A stretch of DNA of 64,000 bases from Campylobacter concisus (GCF_003048905.1 NZ_PIRO01000004.1:1-64000); one strand, 5' to 3'; shown: positions 27,684-38,506, numbered from the stretch's first letter. A program made the numbers and translations. Notes: a model not told the origin generated them from the sequence alone.

Positions 27684-30224
27684 CTAAAATAGCCCTTTTA
27701 AAAGCCCCTTTAAATTTTGCTTTTCGCCGCTTGCGTCATCATCTTTGCCAAGCTTTTTGTCTAAAAATCTACCTATCTCTTTTTTGACCTTATTTTCGAG
27801 ATATTGTGATCTGACGTCGTATTTTAGCTTATCTGTCGTGCCTGAAATTTGCACGTTTAGATCGGTCTTTTCTAGCCTGCAAACAAGTGGCGCGTTAAGT
27901 ATTTTTGTGGCGGTGTTATAAGTACCGCCCGCAACCTTTATGTCGCTTTTTGGTGAGCTTAAATTTACGTTAAAAACTAGATTATCGCCTTTTATATCGC
28001 CATAAATTTTGCCGTCTTTGTAAATCTCTTTTGTGATGTCCTTGCTGGTGAAGGTTTTGATGCTGTTTGTGAGATTTGTACTGGCTAGGTGACCCTCTTT
28101 TAGTAAGATGTCAAATTTGCCGAGCTTTTGCTTTGTTTCGTAGTCAAATTTAGCATCGCCGTTGCCGTCATAAAGATGCTCTAGTCCCAAAGTCTGCGTT
28201 AGCCCTTTAACCTCAAAGTTTTTTAGCGCCGCATCAAGCGCGCCGCCTTTGTAGTTTGCCTCGAGTTTACCCTTAAATAGATCATCTGAGGTAGCTTTTA
28301 CGCTTAGATCATCCACTTTGCCCTCTGCCGTTACGAGGGCTGTAAATTTACCGTGAAGCTCGCGGCCAGCTAAAAACGCAAGCTTATTTAGCTCTGAAAC
28401 TACCGCTTGAAGCTTTAAGCTTAGCGTGCTTTTGCCCACGTCAAAGCTGCCATCTATGCCCTTTATATCAGCTAGTGAGCTAAGAAAGTCGCCACTAAAT
28501 TTTGCTACGTCGCCTTTATAGTCTAAGCTCAAATTTGAGCTAAATTTCTCGTTTTCAGGGAATTTTTTATCAAGCATTTTGCTAAGCGCTGCGGCGTTAA
28601 ATTTGCCATCATTTAAAGTGATCGTTGCAGTGACGCTTGGACTTTTGCTAAAGATATTTTGTCCCTTTGCCTGGACATTTGTCTTAGCGTTTGCCAGCCT
28701 GTCGTTGCCGCTAAGTGCCAAGATCTCTCCTAGCTGCGCCTCTTTTAGACTAAGATCGAGATTTTCATTTTTTATGGTGGCGTTTAGCTTGCCAGCAAAG
28801 GCATCGCCGCCTAAATTTAGCTCATCTATATTGCTATCTTTGAGCTTCACATCGCCAGCAAGCGCCATCTTTGAGCCTACCTCAAAGCCACTAACCGCTT
28901 TAAATTTCTCAGGGTCGCTAATGAGCAGGGCAAATTTGCTAAAAATTTGGCTGTTTTTTAGGTCAAAAACGCCCTTTATATCCTTTAGTTCGCCAAGGTC
29001 GCTAAGCACGTTTCCGTCAAAATTTACAAGCTCACCTTTTGCTGTGGCGCCACCTTTTAACTCAAATTTAGCTGCGTTTTTAAGCTTTGCAAGCCCTTTA
29101 TCTATAAGGCCGTTTTTTATCTCAAATTTAGCCTCGCCTGCAAGCTTTTTTAGCTCGTCAAAGCCGCTAAAATTTGCGTTTAAATTTATCTCTCCGTCTG
29201 CGTAGCTAGGCTGCAAGGCAAGTGCTAGAAGCTCTTTTAGCTTTATGTTGGTTGCATTTAGGACTAAGTTTTTGCTATCAAAATTTGCATTTATCTTGCC
29301 GCCAAGGCCGTTTATCTCAGCCTTTAGGTTTTTAAGGGTGTTTTCTTGCATCGTAATTTCGCCGTTTGCATCCACGGCGCCACTTAGCTGTTGCCCAAAA
29401 AGCTTACCAAAAAGGGCAAGATCAGGCACGTTTAGCAAAAAGTCGCTCTTTAAATTTTTGCTAGCTAGATCATAAGTCGTCTCATTTGCTTTTAAAGTGG
29501 CTTCAGGCGCAATGATAAGGGTTTTTGCGCTCACTTTTTCATTTGCAAATTTAGCATTTACTCCGCCTTTAAAGTTTATATCTTTTGCTAAATTTAGCCC
29601 AAATTCGTTTTTAAGAATTTCTTTGTTTATCGCTGCATTGCTTGCTAAAATTTGAGCGTTAATGATGGGCTCATTTTTCTCATCAACCCCCTGCATGTTG
29701 CTCGTTAGATCAAGCTTGCCACTAGCTAAATTTGGTTTTTGTGTAAGGGCTGATATCTCAGAAAGCTCGATATTTTTAGCATCAAGATTTAGAGCTTTTG
29801 GCAGATGGTCTTTTAAAATTGCGTTTAAATTTATGTTTGAGCCAAGTGCCATGCCAGTTGCCACTAGCTTAAAGTCGCTAAATTTACCAGCTGCGTTTGC
29901 TTTAAGCACGACATCTTTTTTTAATCCAAGCTTGCTAGCCTTTGCCTTGTCGGCGTTGATATCTATGTTTAAATTCATGCTTTGAGCAAGCAAAGAAAGG
30001 TTGCCATTCGCCTTTAAATTTATGGCATTCATCACGGTCGCTTCTAAATTTAGCGTGCTAAGCCCAAGGTTAAAGTCTTTAAATTTGACATCGATACCAT
30101 GAGCTAGCGCCTCTTTTTCTATTTTACTGGCTATAAATTTATTACCAAAAGAGCTAAAGATAAAGCTAAAGATGCAAAGGATTATCAGCGCCAAAGCCGC
30201 TACTATGTAGGTTATGTTTTTCAT
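27684..30224 (-). CDS. Large AsmA/TamB-like envelope protein
   Basis: 846 residues with one N-terminal membrane helix (about 5-27) and a long periplasmic part made of repeating beta-rich units (LNLDAKNIELSEISAL, LNATNIKLKELLALAL, LSLKEAQLGEILALSG). The last 120 residues (TNLTNSIKTFTSKDITKEIYKDG...; DLNVQISGTTDKLKYDV) match the C-terminal AsmA-type module. AsmA-like proteins are thought to move phospholipid between membranes. The exact member is not clear. Good AAAGGAAA before the ATG. Divergent to groESL and followed directly by the MFS pseudogene. Confidence 0.7.
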   Translation of the reverse strand: MKNITYIVAALALIILCIFSFIFSSFGNKFIASKIEKEALAHGIDVKFKDFNLGLSTLNLEATVMNAINLKANGNLSLLAQSMNLNIDINADKAKASKLGLKKDVVLKANAAGKFSDFKLVATGMALGSNINLNAILKDHLPKALNLDAKNIELSEISALTQKPNLASGKLDLTSNMQGVDEKNEPIINAQILASNAAINKEILKNEFGLNLAKDINFKGGVNAKFANEKVSAKTLIIAPEATLKANETTYDLASKNLKSDFLLNVPDLALFGKLFGQQLSGAVDANGEITMQENTLKNLKAEINGLGGKINANFDSKNLVLNATNIKLKELLALALQPSYADGEINLNANFSGFDELKKLAGEAKFEIKNGLIDKGLAKLKNAAKFELKGGATAKGELVNFDGNVLSDLGELKDIKGVFDLKNSQIFSKFALLISDPEKFKAVSGFEVGSKMALAGDVKLKDSNIDELNLGGDAFAGKLNATIKNENLDLSLKEAQLGEILALSGNDRLANAKTNVQAKGQNIFSKSPSVTATITLNDGKFNAAALSKMLDKKFPENEKFSSNLSLDYKGDVAKFSGDFLSSLADIKGIDGSFDVGKSTLSLKLQAVVSELNKLAFLAGRELHGKFTALVTAEGKVDDLSVKATSDDLFKGKLEANYKGGALDAALKNFEVKGLTQTLGLEHLYDGNGDAKFDYETKQKLGKFDILLKEGHLASTNLTNSIKTFTSKDITKEIYKDGKIYGDIKGDNLVFNVNLSSPKSDIKVAGGTYNTATKILNAPLVCRLEKTDLNVQISGTTDKLKYDVRSQYLENKVKKEIGRFLDKKLGKDDDASGEKQNLKGLLKGLF

Positions 30225-30259
30225 AAATTTCCTTTATATTAGTTTTACATATCATAAAA

Positions 30260-30280
30260 CTTTAGTGTAAGTGACTAAAG
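30260..30280. promoter_or_regulatory. HAIR-like inverted repeat (candidate HspR operator) upstream of groESL
   Basis: CTTTAGT - 7 bases - ACTAAAG; the pairing in fact extends to 11 base pairs (30256-30266 with 30274-30284). The HspR-binding HAIR consensus is CTTGAGT-N7-ACTCAAG, so 12 of 14 positions match with identical spacing. It lies 27 bases upstream of the -35 box of groES and 36 bases upstream of the divergent AsmA-like gene. Assignment to HspR is inference. Confidence 0.55.
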
Positions 30281-30306
30281 TTTTAATAAAATTTAACTAT
30301 AAATTA

Positions 30307-30335
30307 TTGACTTTTTTAGAAAAAAGTGCTAGGAT
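30307..30335 (+). promoter_or_regulatory. groESL promoter
   Basis: TTGACT (30307-30312), 17 bases, TAGGAT (30330-30335), a good sigma-70 promoter with a real -35 box, which is uncommon among the promoters of this window. The start point would fall at the CIRCE element. Confidence 0.65.
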
Positions 30336-30336
30336 C

Positions 30337-30363
30337 TCATCACTCAAAAATAAAGAGTGCTAA
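30337..30363. promoter_or_regulatory. CIRCE element (HrcA operator) upstream of groES
   Basis: TCATCACTC - 9 bases - GAGTGCTAA, against the consensus TTAGCACTC-N9-GAGTGCTAA. The right half is perfect, the left half has two mismatches. Position directly behind the -10 box fits repression by HrcA. Confidence 0.85.
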
Positions 30364-30392
30364 AAAAGACAATTAAACTAAAAGGATGAACA

Positions 30393-30653
30393 ATGAACTT
30401 TCAACCATTAGGCAAGCGTGTTCTAGTCGAACGCGTAGAGGAGACAAAGACCACAGCTTCGGGCATTATTATACCTGATAACGCAAAAGAAAAACCTTTA
30501 AGCGGTGAGGTAAAAGCAGTCGGTGCTGAAGTAGAGGGCGTAAAAGTTGGTGATAAAGTTGTATTTGCAAAATACGGTGGCACTGAGATAAATTTAGATG
30601 ATAAAACATATCTTGTTTTAAACATTGATGATGTTTTAGGCGTGATTAAATAA
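30393..30653 (+). CDS. groES: Co-chaperonin GroES
   Basis: Heptameric lid of the GroEL folding chamber. 86 residues, [35 protein letters not shown] with the mobile loop at about residues 17-32. It is preceded by AAAGGA and by the CIRCE and HAIR-like elements. groEL follows after 17 bases. Slightly shorter than the usual 94-97 residues, as in other campylobacters. Confidence 0.97.
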   Translation: MNFQPLGKRVLVERVEETKTTASGIIIPDNAKEKPLSGEVKAVGAEVEGVKVGDKVVFAKYGGTEINLDDKTYLVLNIDDVLGVIK

Positions 30654-30658
30654 TTTAA

Positions 30659-32305
<1,647 letters not shown>

Positions 32306-32313
32306 CAGCCCTT

Positions 32314-32339
32314 TTCGAGCTAGAGCTTTCTAGCTCGAA
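32314..32339 (+). terminator. groESL terminator
   Basis: Perfect 11-base stem TTCGAGCTAGA / TCTAGCTCGAA with loop GCTT, followed by TTTATATTT. Confidence 0.85.
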
Positions 32340-32404
32340 TTTATATTTAAATTTAACCTCACAAAATTTATAAAATTATTTACTCCTTTTTAAATTTATT
32401 CTTG

Positions 32405-32410
32405 TATCAT
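32405..32410 (+). promoter_or_regulatory. Possible -10 box of the phosphohexomutase gene
   Basis: TTGTATCAT, an extended -10, 28 bases before the ATG at 32439; AGGGAG lies in between as ribosome site. Confidence 0.4.
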
Positions 32411-32438
32411 TTTTGCATTCTTTTAGGGAGAATTTATA

Positions 32439-33806
32439 ATGAAATATGATGAAATTTTTAGAGAATACGATATCCGTGGCATTTTTGAAAAAGACTTGAC
32501 AGAGGACAGCGTCAAGGCTATAGGGCTTGCTTTGGGTAAGAAATTTAACGAATTTGGCGTAAAAACTTTAAGCGTTGGCTTTGACGCAAGGCTTAGTGCT
32601 AGCATGCTTTTTAGGTATCTACTAAGCGGTCTAAATAAGGCTGGTGGCTTTAAAATTTACAACATCGGCTTACTTCCAACTCCTGTTGGCTACTTTAGCG
32701 TTTATGCTGATTATTTCGACGCAAATATCATGATCACGGGCTCTCATAACCCAAAAGAGTATAATGGCTTTAAGATCACTATCAAAAAAGATAGTTTTTT
32801 TGGTAAAGATCTGCAAATTTTAAAAGATAAAGTTAATGAGATAATCGCCTCTGGTGAGCAGATCATAGACGATGAGAGTTGCGAGAAATTTAACATCTTA
32901 GAAAAATATGTTGAGTTTTTTGTAAAAGAATTTAGTGAGCTTAAAAATTTCAAAAAGCCTTTTATCATCGACTGTGCAAATGGCGCTGTTGGCGTGAGTT
33001 TGGTGCCTATCGTCAAGGCACTTGGACTAAATGCGAAAATTTTATATGAAGATCCAGACGGAAATTTCCCAAATCACCACCCAGACCCAAGCGAAAAAGA
33101 GAATTTAAAAGAGATATTTTCACTCATTAAAAAGAAGGAATTTGACCTTGGATTTGGCTTTGACGGAGATGGCGACAGGATCGCGGTTATAACGCCAAAA
33201 AGAGATATAAAAGGCGATGAACTAGCATATCTTTATGCTCTAAATATGGATCATCCAAAGGTGCTTGGCGAGGTAAAATGCTCGCAAAATATGTATGATG
33301 AGATCGCCAAGATCGGCGAAGTTTTTATGGGGAAAACTGGGCACAGCAATATAAAAAAGATGATGAAAGAGCTAAATGTCGATCTCGCAGCCGAAGTAAG
33401 TGGTCATATCTTCTTTAAAGAGCGCTATTTTGGCTTTGATGATGCGCTTTATGCGATGATGAGGGTGCTTGAGCTAGTTCATAAAGGCTTTGACCTTGAC
33501 GGCGAGCTTGATAAGATGCCACTTGTCTTTAGCACCGATGAGATCAAGATAAAGACGACTGATGAGGCTAAATTTAAGATAGTTGCTAAGTTAAAAGAGT
33601 GCGTGAAAAACGAGAGTTGCGATCTACCAAAGATAAAAAATATCATTGATATTGATGGCATTAGGATTCAGTTTGAAAATGGCTGGGCGCTTGTGCGTGC
33701 GTCAAATACAACGCCAGTTATCGTCACTAGATTTGAGGCAAAGAGCAAGGAATTTCTTGCAGAGATCGAGCAAAAAGTGACAAATTTACTAAAGAGCTTA
33801 ATGTAG
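32439..33806 (+). CDS. Phosphomannomutase / phosphoglucomutase (alpha-D-phosphohexomutase)
   Basis: Interconverts hexose 1- and 6-phosphates for surface glycan precursors. 455 residues with the four family sites: the phosphoserine loop TGSHNPKEYNG (near 105), metal-binding GFDGDGDRIAV (near 240), sugar-binding EVSGHIFF (near 322) and phosphate-binding RASNTTP near the C-terminus. Bacterial PMM/PGM (AlgC/ManB type) is the closest class; which sugar is preferred cannot be told. Single gene with its own terminator. Confidence 0.9.
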   Translation: MKYDEIFREYDIRGIFEKDLTEDSVKAIGLALGKKFNEFGVKTLSVGFDARLSASMLFRYLLSGLNKAGGFKIYNIGLLPTPVGYFSVYADYFDANIMITGSHNPKEYNGFKITIKKDSFFGKDLQILKDKVNEIIASGEQIIDDESCEKFNILEKYVEFFVKEFSELKNFKKPFIIDCANGAVGVSLVPIVKALGLNAKILYEDPDGNFPNHHPDPSEKENLKEIFSLIKKKEFDLGFGFDGDGDRIAVITPKRDIKGDELAYLYALNMDHPKVLGEVKCSQNMYDEIAKIGEVFMGKTGHSNIKKMMKELNVDLAAEVSGHIFFKERYFGFDDALYAMMRVLELVHKGFDLDGELDKMPLVFSTDEIKIKTTDEAKFKIVAKLKECVKNESCDLPKIKNIIDIDGIRIQFENGWALVRASNTTPVIVTRFEAKSKEFLAEIEQKVTNLLKSLM

Positions 33807-33815
33807 CTTACAATG

Positions 33816-33847
33816 AGCATTTTGGGCTAAATTTACTCCAAAATGCT
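33816..33847 (+). terminator. Terminator of the phosphohexomutase gene
   Basis: 10-base stem AGCATTTTGG / CCAAAATGCT with a 12-base loop, followed by a T run. Confidence 0.7.
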
Positions 33848-34152
33848 TTTAAAATTTTATTTAGACATTCAAAAACTAAGATTTATCTTTCTTGCCTAGC
33901 TTTCGTGGGTTTCTTTTTTTGTGGGCTCTATATACATATCATCTAGAATTTAAATTTATAAAATACATGCGCCTTAGCTTTTTTGAACCTTCATGTGGAT
34001 AATGCAATTTAAATCCGCAAGTAGTCTATCTATAGCAAGGGTCCATCTACTAGCTTACTGCTCAGTCAGATATGCAAGTTTATGTATTTTATGACAATAT
34101 CACCTACTGAGAAAGCCTACGAACATATTCGTTAAATTTAAAAGATAGAGAG
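33848..34152. other. Gene-free stretch
   Basis: About 300 bases between two convergent terminators. I see no open frame of note, no repeat of another part of the window and no RNA structure beyond short hairpins. Confidence 0.5.
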
Positions 34153-34174
34153 ATGGCGTAAAGATTTACGCCAT
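34153..34174 (-). terminator. Terminator of the amino-acid ABC operon
   Basis: 9-base stem ATGGCGTAA / TTACGCCAT with loop AGAT, 7 bases after the stop of the substrate-binding protein gene; on the minus strand TCTTTTAAATTT follows. Confidence 0.65.
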
Positions 34175-34181
34175 TAAATTT

Positions 34182-35042
34182 TTAGAGTTTGCCGCCTTCA
34201 ACGACAAGTGATTCTGGATTTACACTATCGCCGTAGATCGGTTTTAGTGTAGCATCATAGTCTTTGTGGAAGAAATTTTCTTTTCCAAGCTCAATGATCT
34301 CATTATTTAGCCAGTCAAGTAAAACTTTGTTACCTTTTTTAACAGCTGGTGCTATCACGTCCACATCACCAAGTGCTTCAACGCCTACAACAAAGCCTGG
34401 AGTCTCTTTCGCCCAGGCAAAAAGTAGGGCATTATCATGTGCTAGTGCAGCACCTCTTTTATCAACCAAAGCTGCAAATGTTTCAGTATTTTGGTCGTAT
34501 TTTGCAAGCTTAATGTCAGGATAATTTTTTGTAAAAAACGCGTCTGCGGTTGTGCCCTTATTTACGATTAAGGTTTTGTCTTTTAGCTCATCGATGCTCT
34601 TTATCACTGCACCTTCAGGGCTTACGATGCCAAGTGAAACCTTCATGTATGGAAGCGCAAAATCAACAACTTGTGCGCGCTCAGGTGTTTTTGTAAAATT
34701 TGCAAGCGTGATATCTACTTTATCAGCTACTAAAACTTCAACTCTACCAGCAGCCTCTACTAGCTCAAATTTTACCTTGCTCTCATCGCCTAGTAGATCT
34801 TTTGCGATACGTTTTGCAAAGTAAATATCATAGCCTTGGTTTTTGCTGTCTTTATCGACATAGCCAAATGGTGGTTTGTCGCTGAAAACGCCAATTCTTA
34901 CATATCCGCGCTCTTTGATCTTTGCGATCGCATCAGCTTCATTTGAAGCAGCTTTTGCCGTGTCGGCACCTTTGTCATTACCACAACCCGTTAGAAAGAC
35001 GGTAGCGATTAATGCTAATAAGAAAAATTTAAATTTTCTCAC
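34182..35042 (-). CDS. cjaA: CjaA-like amino-acid (cysteine) ABC transporter binding lipoprotein
   Basis: Periplasmic solute-binding protein, family 3. 286 residues from GTG 35042, which has a strong AAGGAG 7 bases upstream; the frame continues upstream but without such a site. N-terminal lipobox LTGC gives a lipoprotein. The mature part (YVRIGVFSDKPPFGYVD, ANFTKTPERAQVVDFALPYMK, NKGTTADAFF, KYDQNTETFAAL, HDNALLFAW, IAPAVKKGN) follows C. jejuni CjaA (Cj0982c), a cysteine-binding protein, almost segment by segment as I remember it. In this window it lies with its two permeases and ATPase in one operon. Confidence 0.85.
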   Translation of the reverse strand: MRKFKFFLLALIATVFLTGCGNDKGADTAKAASNEADAIAKIKERGYVRIGVFSDKPPFGYVDKDSKNQGYDIYFAKRIAKDLLGDESKVKFELVEAAGRVEVLVADKVDITLANFTKTPERAQVVDFALPYMKVSLGIVSPEGAVIKSIDELKDKTLIVNKGTTADAFFTKNYPDIKLAKYDQNTETFAALVDKRGAALAHDNALLFAWAKETPGFVVGVEALGDVDVIAPAVKKGNKVLLDWLNNEIIELGKENFFHKDYDATLKPIYGDSVNPESLVVEGGKL

Positions 35043-35135
35043 TCTTTCTCCTTGTAAAAAAGTTAAATAAATAAGAGCGTTAAATTTTCGCCCTAAACGC
35101 ATTTTGAAAAAACGGCAAATTATCTCTTATTTTTT

Positions 35136-35873
35136 CTAAAACGAGAATAAATTTAGAAATTTCTTTGCGCGGTCGCTCTTTGGGTTGGTAAAAAATTCCT
35201 CCGGCTCGCTGATCTCCACGATCGCTCCATTGTCCATAAATACGATCTTGTTTGCAACCGCCCTTGCAAAGCTCATTTCATGTGTAACTATTAGCATCGT
35301 CATTCCATCTTTGGCTAAATTTAGTATAACATCAAGCACTTCTCTAACGATCTCTGGATCAAGCGCAGCCGTAACCTCGTCAAATAGCATAATTTCAGGG
35401 TTTAAACAAAGGCTTCTTACTATTGCTATGCGCTGCTTTTGACCGCCGCTTAGCTCCTTTGGATAGGCAAATTTCTTATCAAGCAGTCCAACCTTGCTTA
35501 ACCACATATCAGCGGTTTTTTCAGCCTCGGCCCTATCTCTTTTTTGCACCTTTAAAGGCCCAAGAAGGACGTTGTCTATGACATTCATATGATCAAAGAG
35601 CTCGTAGCTTTGAAAGACCATGCCGACTTTTTGGCGGATCCTTTGCCAATCATTAAATTTAGCATCAATCACTTCACCATCGATTATTATCTCACCGCTA
35701 GCGATGCTCTCAAGGCCGTTTATACATCTAAGAGTTGTGCTTTTGCCACAGCCTGATGGGCCAAGAAGCACGACCACTTCACCGCTTTTTACCTCTAAAT
35801 TTATATCCTTTAAGGCGTGAAGCTCTCCATAAAATTTGTTTATTTTTTTAAGTTCTAATATGTTTTCGCTCAT
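35136..35873 (-). CDS. Polar amino-acid ABC transporter ATPase
   Basis: GlnQ/HisP-type ATPase: 245 residues, Walker A GPSGCGKSTTL (near 38), Q-loop MVFQSYELFDHM, signature LSGGQKQRIAIVRSL, Walker B IMLFDEVTAALDPE, and a switch His in VTHEMSFA. It powers the import system of the binding lipoprotein downstream. It follows permease 2 with a 1-base gap. There is a 93-base gap before the binding-protein gene, without an obvious promoter. Confidence 0.9.
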   Translation of the reverse strand: MSENILELKKINKFYGELHALKDINLEVKSGEVVVLLGPSGCGKSTTLRCINGLESIASGEIIIDGEVIDAKFNDWQRIRQKVGMVFQSYELFDHMNVIDNVLLGPLKVQKRDRAEAEKTADMWLSKVGLLDKKFAYPKELSGGQKQRIAIVRSLCLNPEIMLFDEVTAALDPEIVREVLDVILNLAKDGMTMLIVTHEMSFARAVANKIVFMDNGAIVEISEPEEFFTNPKSDRAKKFLNLFSF

Positions 35874-35874
35874 T

Positions 35875-36543
35875 TTAGCTCCATTTTTCTTCTAGTTTTT
35901 TTGATAGTTTTGAGACTGGATAGCAGATCACAAAATATAAAAAGAATATGAGCGTGTATATCCAAAATGGTGCCATAGGATTTGTAAATACATTTCGCTC
36001 GATGATCTGCTGACCGACTTTGACTACCTCCACAACGCCGATTAGCACGACGATAGAGGTCGTTTTTATCATACGACTTAGTAAATTTACAGCCCCAGGC
36101 ACTAGCCTTCTCGTGGCTAGTGGGATGATGACGTGAGAGTAAATTTGAAATTTACTAAGTCCAAGTGAGGCGGCTGATTCAAATTGATGTTTTGGTATTG
36201 ATGTTATTGCGCCACGCACGATGTCCATCATCTCAAAAACACCCCAAAGGCTAAAGACGATGAGCGAGGCGGTAAATGCCGAGATATGCAGTCCAAAAGC
36301 CTTGCTAACGCCAAAATAAAATAAAAATAGCCAAACGATCTGAGGCATTATGCGAACGATTTCTAGGCAAATTTTTAAAATAAAATAGATAAATTTGTTT
36401 TTCATGCTCATAAGCACGCCAAGCACTAAGCCACCGATTATAGAGATAAAGATAGAGATAAATGAAATTTCTGTGCTAACGACTAGACCTTCAAAGAGCC
36501 TTAGTAAATTTTGCGTATCAAATAATATGCTAACTCCTTGCAT
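35875..36543 (-). CDS. Polar amino-acid ABC transporter permease 2
   Basis: 222-residue inner-membrane subunit of the HisMQ family with five helices. The EAA loop that docks the ATPase is ESAASLGLSKFQIYSHVIIPLATRR (near 122-147). It overlaps the upstream permease gene by 14 bases, indicating joint translation. Transports amino acids with its partner permease. Confidence 0.87.
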   Translation of the reverse strand: MQGVSILFDTQNLLRLFEGLVVSTEISFISIFISIIGGLVLGVLMSMKNKFIYFILKICLEIVRIMPQIVWLFLFYFGVSKAFGLHISAFTASLIVFSLWGVFEMMDIVRGAITSIPKHQFESAASLGLSKFQIYSHVIIPLATRRLVPGAVNLLSRMIKTTSIVVLIGVVEVVKVGQQIIERNVFTNPMAPFWIYTLIFFLYFVICYPVSKLSKKLEEKWS

Positions 36544-37183
36544 TTCTCACCCTTTTTTCGATATAGCTAAGCACTAGCGAGACTGGCAAGATGATGATGA
36601 GGTAGCTCACTACCAGCATAAATAGCGACTCATCTGTCTTGTAGTAAAGCCCAATGAGATCCTTTGCGACATAAACTAGATCAGCAAGGGCTACGATACT
36701 AACGATACTTGTCTCTTTTAGTAAAAAGATAATATTTGCACTAATGCTTGGTACCGCTACGCTAAAGGCTTGAGGCAAGATGACATATCTTAGAAGCTGG
36801 TTTTTACTAAGTGCGATGCTAAGTCCTGCTTCTATCTGCGACTTTCTAACTGCCTCAAAGCCAAGCCTAAAGCTCTCACTCATATAGCTACCACCAAGAA
36901 AGCTAAGTCCCGCGACCGCACAGGTAAAGCCGCTCATCGATACTCCAAGCTTTGGCAAGCCGTAGTATAAAAAGAAAAGCTGTATAAGAAGTGGTGTATT
37001 TCTTGAGAGTTCGACGTAGCAGTCAATCACTTTTGATAGAAATTTTAGCTTGTAAAATTTCACGGCCATACAAAAAATACCGATTAAAATAGAAAAAATG
37101 ATCCCTAAAAAGGCGATCTCACAGGTAAGCACTCCGGCCTTAACATAAAGCGGATAAAATTTCTCAATAAACTCAAAATCCAT
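36530..37183 (-). CDS. Polar amino-acid ABC transporter permease 1
   Basis: 217 residues, HisMQ family with about five membrane helices, NTPLLIQLFFLYYGLPKLG near the N-terminal third and the EAA loop IEAGLSIALSKNQLLRYVILPQAF (near 117-140). First gene of the importer operon; divergent to the 81-residue membrane protein gene. Only a weak ribosome site precedes the ATG. Confidence 0.87.
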   Translation of the reverse strand: MDFEFIEKFYPLYVKAGVLTCEIAFLGIIFSILIGIFCMAVKFYKLKFLSKVIDCYVELSRNTPLLIQLFFLYYGLPKLGVSMSGFTCAVAGLSFLGGSYMSESFRLGFEAVRKSQIEAGLSIALSKNQLLRYVILPQAFSVAVPSISANIIFLLKETSIVSIVALADLVYVAKDLIGLYYKTDESLFMLVVSYLIIILPVSLVLSYIEKRVRNARS

Positions 37184-37223
37184 AAAACTTTAATCCAATC
37201 TGAAAAATGGAGTTATTTTATCT

Positions 37224-37229
37224 TATAAT
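37224..37229 (+). promoter_or_regulatory. Probable -10 box for the putrescine gene cluster
   Basis: Perfect TATAAT in a T-rich context (TTTTATCTTATAATC), 65 bases before the TTG start of the 81-residue gene. It gives a leader of about 57 bases if used. Confidence 0.45.
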
Positions 37230-37293
37230 CATAAATTTAAAACTAATTAGATATGATCTTGCTTTAAATTTAAGCTTGCAAAAAGGATAAAAT

Positions 37294-37539
37294 TTGATCG
37301 ATCTTTTTCAGATCATCGGCTTTTTAGGGATGATTTGCATCGTGATGGGCTACTTTTTACTTCAGATCGGCCGCCTAAATAGCCGCGATCTAGCCTATCA
37401 GATAATAAATTTAGTAGGTGCGGTGCTACTTATCATCTCGCTTTTTGTGCATTTTAACCTTGGCTCATTTTTGATAGAGGTTTTTTGGATATTCATTACG
37501 ATTTATGGAATTTATAAAATTTATAAGGAGAGAGTGTGA
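37294..37539 (+). CDS. Small CBU_0592-like membrane protein
   Basis: 81 residues, three hydrophobic helices (about 4-24, 35-55, 57-76). The layout IIGFLGMICIVMGYFLL...YQIINLVGAVLLIISL...FWIFITIYGIYKI fits the small-protein family named after CBU_0592, whose function is unknown. It starts at TTG, with AAAGGA upstream, and overlaps the next gene's GTG start by 4 bases. Its position in front of agmatine deiminase hints at the same operon but not at a role. Confidence 0.75.
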   Translation: MIDLFQIIGFLGMICIVMGYFLLQIGRLNSRDLAYQIINLVGAVLLIISLFVHFNLGSFLIEVFWIFITIYGIYKIYKERV

Positions 37540-38504
37540 GAGCTTACGCAGAGTGGGAAGAGCAGGAGCTTTTGTTTTTATCGCTGCCACATAGTAAGAG
37601 CGACTGGGCACCTTATTTGGAGGAAATTTTAGCTAGTTATGAGGAGCTTGTGGCTGCGGTTACGCCCTATGAAAAAGTGGTGCTCATCTGCCCTGATGAG
37701 GCAAATTTTGCTAGATTTAAGAAATTTAAAAATATTGAGTTTGTAAAGCTTGAAACTGATGATACTTGGATCAGAGACTACGGCATGATCGACGTTTGCA
37801 CTGAAGACGGTGTAAAAAGTTACGACTTTAAATTTAATGCTTGGGGTGGTAAATTTAAGAGCTCAAAAGATGATGCGATAAATTTAGCACTAGCTAAAAT
37901 TTATAAGACCAAGCTTGAGCCAGTTGATATGATACTAGAGGGTGGAAGTGTTGAATTTAACGGAGATGGCGTACTTTTAACCACCTCAAAATGCTTACTA
38001 AATGAAAATAGAAACAAGGCACTTAGCAAAGAGCAGATCGAGGAGAAGCTAAAGAGTTTGTTTGGCTTAAAGCGTATCATTTGGCTTGAAAATGGTTTTA
38101 TAAGAGGCGATGACACAGATAGTCACATCGATACTTTAGCGCGTTTTATTACACCTGATACTATCGCTTACGCAGCTTGCGATGACAAGAGCGATGAGCA
38201 CTTTGATGAGCTAAAAAGGATGGAGGATGAGCTTAAAAAAACTGGCTTTAAGCTACTTGCTCTGCCGCTTCCTAAGCCTAAATTTTATGATGACAAAAGG
38301 CTTGGCTGCACATATGCGAACTTCATCTTTATAAATGGCGCACTGATCGTGCCAACATATAACGACAAAAACGATGAAAAGGTGCTAAATTTACTAGCCA
38401 AGGCACTGCCAGATAGAAAGATCATCGGTGTAAATTCGCTAGTTTTTGTCCGTCAAAATGGCTCGCTTCACTGCTCAAGCCAAAATAGATACAAAAGGTC
38501 TTAG
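37536..38504 (+). CDS. aguA: Agmatine deiminase (peptidyl-arginine deiminase family)
   Basis: Hydrolyses agmatine to N-carbamoylputrescine and ammonia. 322 residues with active-site segments DDTWIRDYGMI, ILEGGSVEFNGDGVLLTT, a His in DSHIDTLARF and the nucleophilic Cys in GCTYANFIFING. Start GTG at 37536. The order deiminase, CDF exporter, amidase is that of Cj0949c-Cj0948c-Cj0947c, supporting function in putrescine synthesis. Confidence 0.88.
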   Translation: MRAYAEWEEQELLFLSLPHSKSDWAPYLEEILASYEELVAAVTPYEKVVLICPDEANFARFKKFKNIEFVKLETDDTWIRDYGMIDVCTEDGVKSYDFKFNAWGGKFKSSKDDAINLALAKIYKTKLEPVDMILEGGSVEFNGDGVLLTTSKCLLNENRNKALSKEQIEEKLKSLFGLKRIIWLENGFIRGDDTDSHIDTLARFITPDTIAYAACDDKSDEHFDELKRMEDELKKTGFKLLALPLPKPKFYDDKRLGCTYANFIFINGALIVPTYNDKNDEKVLNLLAKALPDRKIIGVNSLVFVRQNGSLHCSSQNRYKRS

Positions 38505-38506
38505 TC

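Noticed and set aside
28579-29205. 208-codon open frame antisense to the AsmA-like gene
   Set aside because: Ser/Phe/Ala-rich shadow caused by the repeated composition of the real gene on the other strand; no ribosome site.
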